From: Sphagnum compactum
Taxonomy: Eukaryota; Bryophyta; Sphagnopsida; Sphagnales
NCBI GenBank assembly: GCA_965153455.1
Contig: OZ234494.1
Location: forward strand, 20,956,001-21,020,000
DNA: 64,000 nt
Direction: 5' to 3'
Below the pieces are notes generated by a model. That model was given only the letters and a program-made list of their open reading frames with translations, searched no databases and was not told the origin of the DNA. Shown here piece by piece: positions 60,261-64,000 of the stretch (its first letter is position 1; the number at the start of each line of letters is the position of its first letter). Position numbers and translations under genes: made by a program.

Positions 60261-61338
60261 TTATTGAGAAAATGACTAGTTATCAACAAGGGTCCAAGAG
60301 TAGGTTGTTCATAGTAGACATGTTTAAGGTTTGATATTGGTTAAATACCATATAAAAATCTTTTACCCATCTATAATGTATTTTGTAGACCTAGCAAGAC
60401 CCTTGTGAGCCAAGTAATGTTTTGATAAAAACCAAATATCAATGTGCCCATGTAAACAATTGTTTCATTCACTATTGAAGGCAATGACACCCACATGAAT
60501 CCTTAAGATGTCCATAGCCAAGGGATGTCCCTTTTAGCAACCCTAATTTCATGGATGAACATTTAATAAAAACTTAACTTTCCATACATAAAATATTGTC
60601 CACAAATTGCATCCACAAAATTTCATCAATCCCCCTATTAAAATATTAGTTCAATGACCTCATCAAATCGATTGACTTTCATGCACATGAGGTGCATGAT
60701 TTTTAGGATGTGTGAACATCGTGGCCAAAAAGAAACCATGGTTAGTTCCTAACACTGGCTCCCTATTCCCACATTGTAAATAGAACGCCAAGGTTAGGAA
60801 CTAACCACGATTTCCCTTTAACCATGATGTTCAAGCATCTTGCTTACCTTGCCATGTTAGAAGAACCAATGGTATGAGAAGAAATTGAAAGCCACACCTA
60901 GAAAAATAATTTGGAAACCACAAATTACATGTTGAAAATCCTAGGATGAACAACTTGAAAGTAACACCCAATGCTTTTTTTAATCACAAAATTTCACATT
61001 TTTTTTATTAAAAAGTTGGATTTTGACCTCCCATAATGGTTTTAGATTAGAAATTCTAATCAATTTGCTAGGAATTGACATTGCTTTGGAGTTTAGAATT
61101 CAATGAATGGCTTAGGATCATTACCAACAATTGCAATTTGTGCGAACCCTTGGATGTTAGGTTTTAACACAAGATTATCAAAAATTGCCTCTTCTAATAG
61201 TCCTCCATTGCACTTCACCATCTTTTGTGAAAGCTTTACTCAAAGCTTCACCACCCCCTTCACTTTCATGAATGTGTATGTAATCACCTTTGAAGGTTTA
61301 TGATTTTGTTCAATGTGATTATGATTTTGAGACTCTAT
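60261..61338. other. AT-rich spacer with one long imperfect foldback
   Basis: No gene recognised. The foldback at 60710-60836 is listed separately. Confidence 0.55.
60710..60836. repeat. Imperfect 127-bp foldback
   Basis: Arms of about 44 bp: gtgtgaacatcgtggccaaa through gaaaccatggttagttcctaac (60710-60753) against gttaggaactaaccacgatttc through aaccatgatgttcaagc (60793-60836). The inner 18 bp pair perfectly; outer mismatches are mainly C/T and G/A, allowing G-U pairs in RNA. The loop is about 39 nt. It could be a MITE or a miRNA/siRNA-type hairpin. Confidence 0.75.
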
Positions 61339-61414
61339 AATCACAAAGAATTGGAACCTTTTTGAATTATAAATTCGAACTTAGAATTCAAGAAGGTTCC
61401 AATTCTTTGTGATT
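61339..61414. repeat. 76-bp hairpin with a 22-bp perfect stem
   Basis: aatcacaaagaattggaacctt (61339-61360) is the exact reverse complement of 61393-61414. After one mismatch the pairing resumes for another seven bases (ttgaatt with aattcaa), giving a stem of about 30 bp around a 16-nt loop. Confidence 0.9.
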
Positions 61415-63006
61415 TTTGTCTTCAAAGCTTGGGTGCAATGCTTAAGGTGCTTGTTATTTTATTTGAGGTGGAAACAAGAGTTGTGAAACACAATGGACAT
61501 TTTGGTTGGGATCTAATTAAAGAATCAAAGTTACAATGAAGTCCATCATGTTTACACACCTTTAAGTTGTAGATGCATATGCCCAAACACATTGCCTTAA
61601 CCATTCATAACTTGAGTGTTTAATGAGTTCAATTGTCACTTGTGAATCACGATCATTATTGAAAAGTTGATTATTAAAACTCAATCCTTTTGTCTTGATC
61701 ATGCACATTGTAATGTGCTAGTCATCATCATTGTGATTTAGTGTGTTTGTTTCAAACTTTTAATATTTGATCTTTGCATAAGGTGAAGGTGTAATTTTGT
61801 GTTGTGCTTCAACTTTTAAGGCATGCCTCCTTGAAAACCTCCAACAAACTTCAAGTTCTACCATTTTTTTCCCAACTTCTTATCCATGTGTCTTTCATTG
61901 AACCATTGTCTAGATATTGTTTGGTTGTTACAATGCAAAACTTTAAGTTCCTTGATGCTTTGATGTCTATAATTACAACAAAAAAAAATTCCTATAGCAC
62001 AACTGGTGTTGAGGAAGAAGTTCATGCTTTCATAGATTTTAATCTTAATTGTTAAAAAAAACTCAAGAAACCTAAATGGGGGTTTAATTAAGTCTTTCAA
62101 GTTGTTTGGGCTACTAAATTATTTTGGACATAAACGTTTGTTCATCCAAATGGTAAGTTGTCAATGGTTCAATATAGGATTTGTATTGATGTAGCTAGAG
62201 AAATGCAAAAAGCTCCTCATCCCCAAGTCTAATGGTCTTCAAAAACATGCAAGACATTGTAAGTATGTTGTAGTTAGGTTGAGGGTAGCAAAAGGTTAGT
62301 ATTATGTTGACTCAACCAAACAACATGCTAAAAATGAATGTCAATTTGTGGTGATGCATGGTAAAGGTTCCTTTTTAAATAGGTAAAAGTTAGATCAAAT
62401 TCTAAACACAAACTCAAATTTGTGTAGTTTGTAACAATTTATCACTTCTTAAAACATGGGTGCCCAATTACAAATTATGAAAGTATGAAGGAATTGTTTG
62501 ATTTTATGTAAGTCCCAAATAACCCTCGACATCATTTGAATGACACAAATGCTTGGACAATGGTTGAATGCATGTGACACCATCCTCTTTTTTTTCTTTA
62601 ACAAAACAACAACGTAACCATTCTAAGCTTGATTCACATCAAAGGTTAATAAAGATATTTTTATTCCATTTAACCCTTTCTTGATTTGGGGGTTAAAAAT
62701 CACTAAAATATAAGGAATAAACTAACCCATGTGTGCTATTCACACAAAGGGGACAAATTAAATAGTGTGATGGGGTTAATTTAACCCTATGTTGAACCAT
62801 TCACATTGAGAGGTTTTACAAACCACACAAAAGTTTAGGTAGCTTGGGGAAACCTAGGAATTTTTTCCATGTTGCCCCAAAAAATTAGACATTATAGAGA
62901 ATTCTTGAAAAATGTTATCTAAGATGCTTGAAAATTTTTCAACAGTTTGGGAATTTTTATTTTGTTTGATAATTTTGGAATTTTTAGGCCGCCTAGGATG
63001 ATTATC
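61415..63006. other. AT-rich spacer, no recognised gene
   Basis: Only short frames without motifs. No repeat or element was recognised in this stretch apart from the leading edge of the 120-bp repeat. Confidence 0.55.
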
Positions 63007-63290
63007 AAGGTTGAAAAAAATTCAATTTTTGCCCAAGAATTTTGGGCAATTTGCAAAATCCTAACGTTCAAGACTTTTGGGCATTTTGAGAATTTTGTAG
63101 GTGCCAATATTTTCAAGGACCTTATAAAGGTTCAAAAAAAAAATCATTTATGCCCAGCCAATTGGGCACTCTGAAAAATCCTGACATTCAAAACAAATTC
63201 AGGTAGTTGGGGAACTTGTATGTTGCATGATGATTTTGAATAGTTTATAAAGGTTGAAAAAAAAATTTGTTCTTGCCCACCATTCCAAGT
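63007..63290 (+). repeat. Three-copy tandem repeat, about 120-bp period
   Basis: Copies anchored on aaggttgaaaaaaa-ttc-atttttgccca begin at 63007, 63127 and 63250. Between anchors the units share ccaa-attttgggca-ttt-gaaaatcctaacgttcaa-ac-like and ttggg(g)aa-tttgtaggttg-like strings. Divergence is moderate; the stretch before 63007 resembles a fourth, older unit. Confidence 0.75.
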
Positions 63291-63436
63291 GTTTTTTCAC
63301 ATGAAAGAAAAATAATATAATACCTTTTCAAGTTTGGCATCTTGCTACCAAATATTTTTATTTTGAAAACTTGATTTCAATGTAAATTTTATTTTTTTGA
63401 ATTTTCAACAAAAAAATATTAAAATAAAAAATATAT

Positions 63437-63502
63437 GGCATAGGTTTTGATCTTATAACCTCCCTTATAGGAAATATTGCACTAACCACTGGCATACCAT
63501 TA
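63437..63502 (-). pseudogene. tRNA-like relic, possibly a SINE head
   Basis: On the minus strand, tgccagtggttagtgc (63494-63479) resembles a tRNA A-box region and gaggttataagatcaaaacc (63461-63442) resembles a B-box region after G-to-A and C-to-T decay, with about tRNA-like spacing. No cloverleaf with intact acceptor stem can be drawn, so it is not a working tRNA gene. A tRNA-derived SINE head would fit. The evidence is two short boxes only. Confidence 0.35.
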
Positions 63503-64000
63503 GGCATTAAAGAGCAAGGTTTATTTTCTAGATTTATTGTATACACAAAATCAAAAAAAAAATCTTTTTAAAAAAACCCTACAATAAAACAAAACAATTT
63601 TTTGTAGGATTGCACTGTCAAGCCCATAAAAGACACTGATAAACAAATTTTGGCTTCAATAAACAATACTTTTTTAAAAAATTAGTAGAAAAATACCTTA
63701 ATTTTCTAAAATTTTGACATTTAAAAAATAATATAATTTTTGCTGAACTTAAAAAGGGGTGAAAACAACATTACAAGCTCTTGTGAACATGAGTGGGGAT
63801 ATTTTGACCATGTGAAATCAAGGGGTCAAACTAACCTCCTTATTCCACCCTAACTTATCACAAATATTTAAATAATAAAAAGATTTATTCCTTTACTCAT
63901 TAAGATATCCCAACACATTTACCCCCCCTCTTGACCCTGATAAAATGTCATTTTTCAAGTCAAATTTGACCCCTTTTGTGTGAATGGGAAAAAGGGATAT

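Noticed and set aside
1-64000. CRISPR arrays, operons, Shine-Dalgarno sites or other prokaryotic systems
   Set aside because: Spliced genes and plant retroelement relics show nuclear plant DNA; none of the tandem repeats has a CRISPR-like repeat-spacer pattern.

Overview
The window looks like nuclear DNA of a land plant with a large, slowly turning-over genome. The evidence is two spliced plant genes, plant-type telomere repeats (TTTAGGG), very long AT-rich spacers, and strongly decayed Helitron-type/PIF1, Gypsy-like and Copia-like elements. A fern or gymnosperm fits best, because the LONGIFOLIA-type protein is far longer than angiosperm versions and the spacers are old and degraded. The sequence alone does not prove the lineage.

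Layout. 1-492: last intron end and last coding exon of a mitochondrial methylmalonate-semialdehyde dehydrogenase (ALDH6B class), + strand, with its 3' region running to perhaps 1.1 or 1.7 kb. 2.4-8.7 kb: AT-rich spacer with a duplicated 83-bp segment. 8.7-11.3 kb: a decayed element encoding a PIF1/Helitron-type helicase whose last open stretch runs in frame into the start of an Ulp1/C48-like cysteine protease domain. 11.3-18.8 kb: spacer, then a 5S rRNA-like relic. 19.2-21.6 kb: minus-strand Gypsy-like gag and aspartic protease relic. 23.9-43.4 kb: spacer holding a 104-bp foldback, an interstitial telomere tract, a dispersed repeat family, hAT-like inverted-repeat elements and G17 and C25 homopolymers.

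43.5-51.4 kb holds the only complete gene: a LONGIFOLIA/TRM1-TRM2-like cortical microtubule protein on the + strand. I resolve it into six coding exons that join in frame to 1621 residues, including a 17-nt microexon. It is preceded by a long leader region with a (GA)25 tract. 51.4-57 kb: 3' region and three tandem-repeat blocks. 57.2-60.3 kb: internally deleted Copia relic, with a foldback inside it. 60.3-64 kb: two more hairpin-forming inverted repeats, a 120-bp tandem repeat and a tRNA-like/SINE-like relic.

The two genes have unrelated roles (valine/pyrimidine catabolism versus microtubule-guided cell elongation) and there is no sign that they act together. The most unusual item is the helicase plus Ulp1-like protease relic; the most useful annotation item is the microexon.
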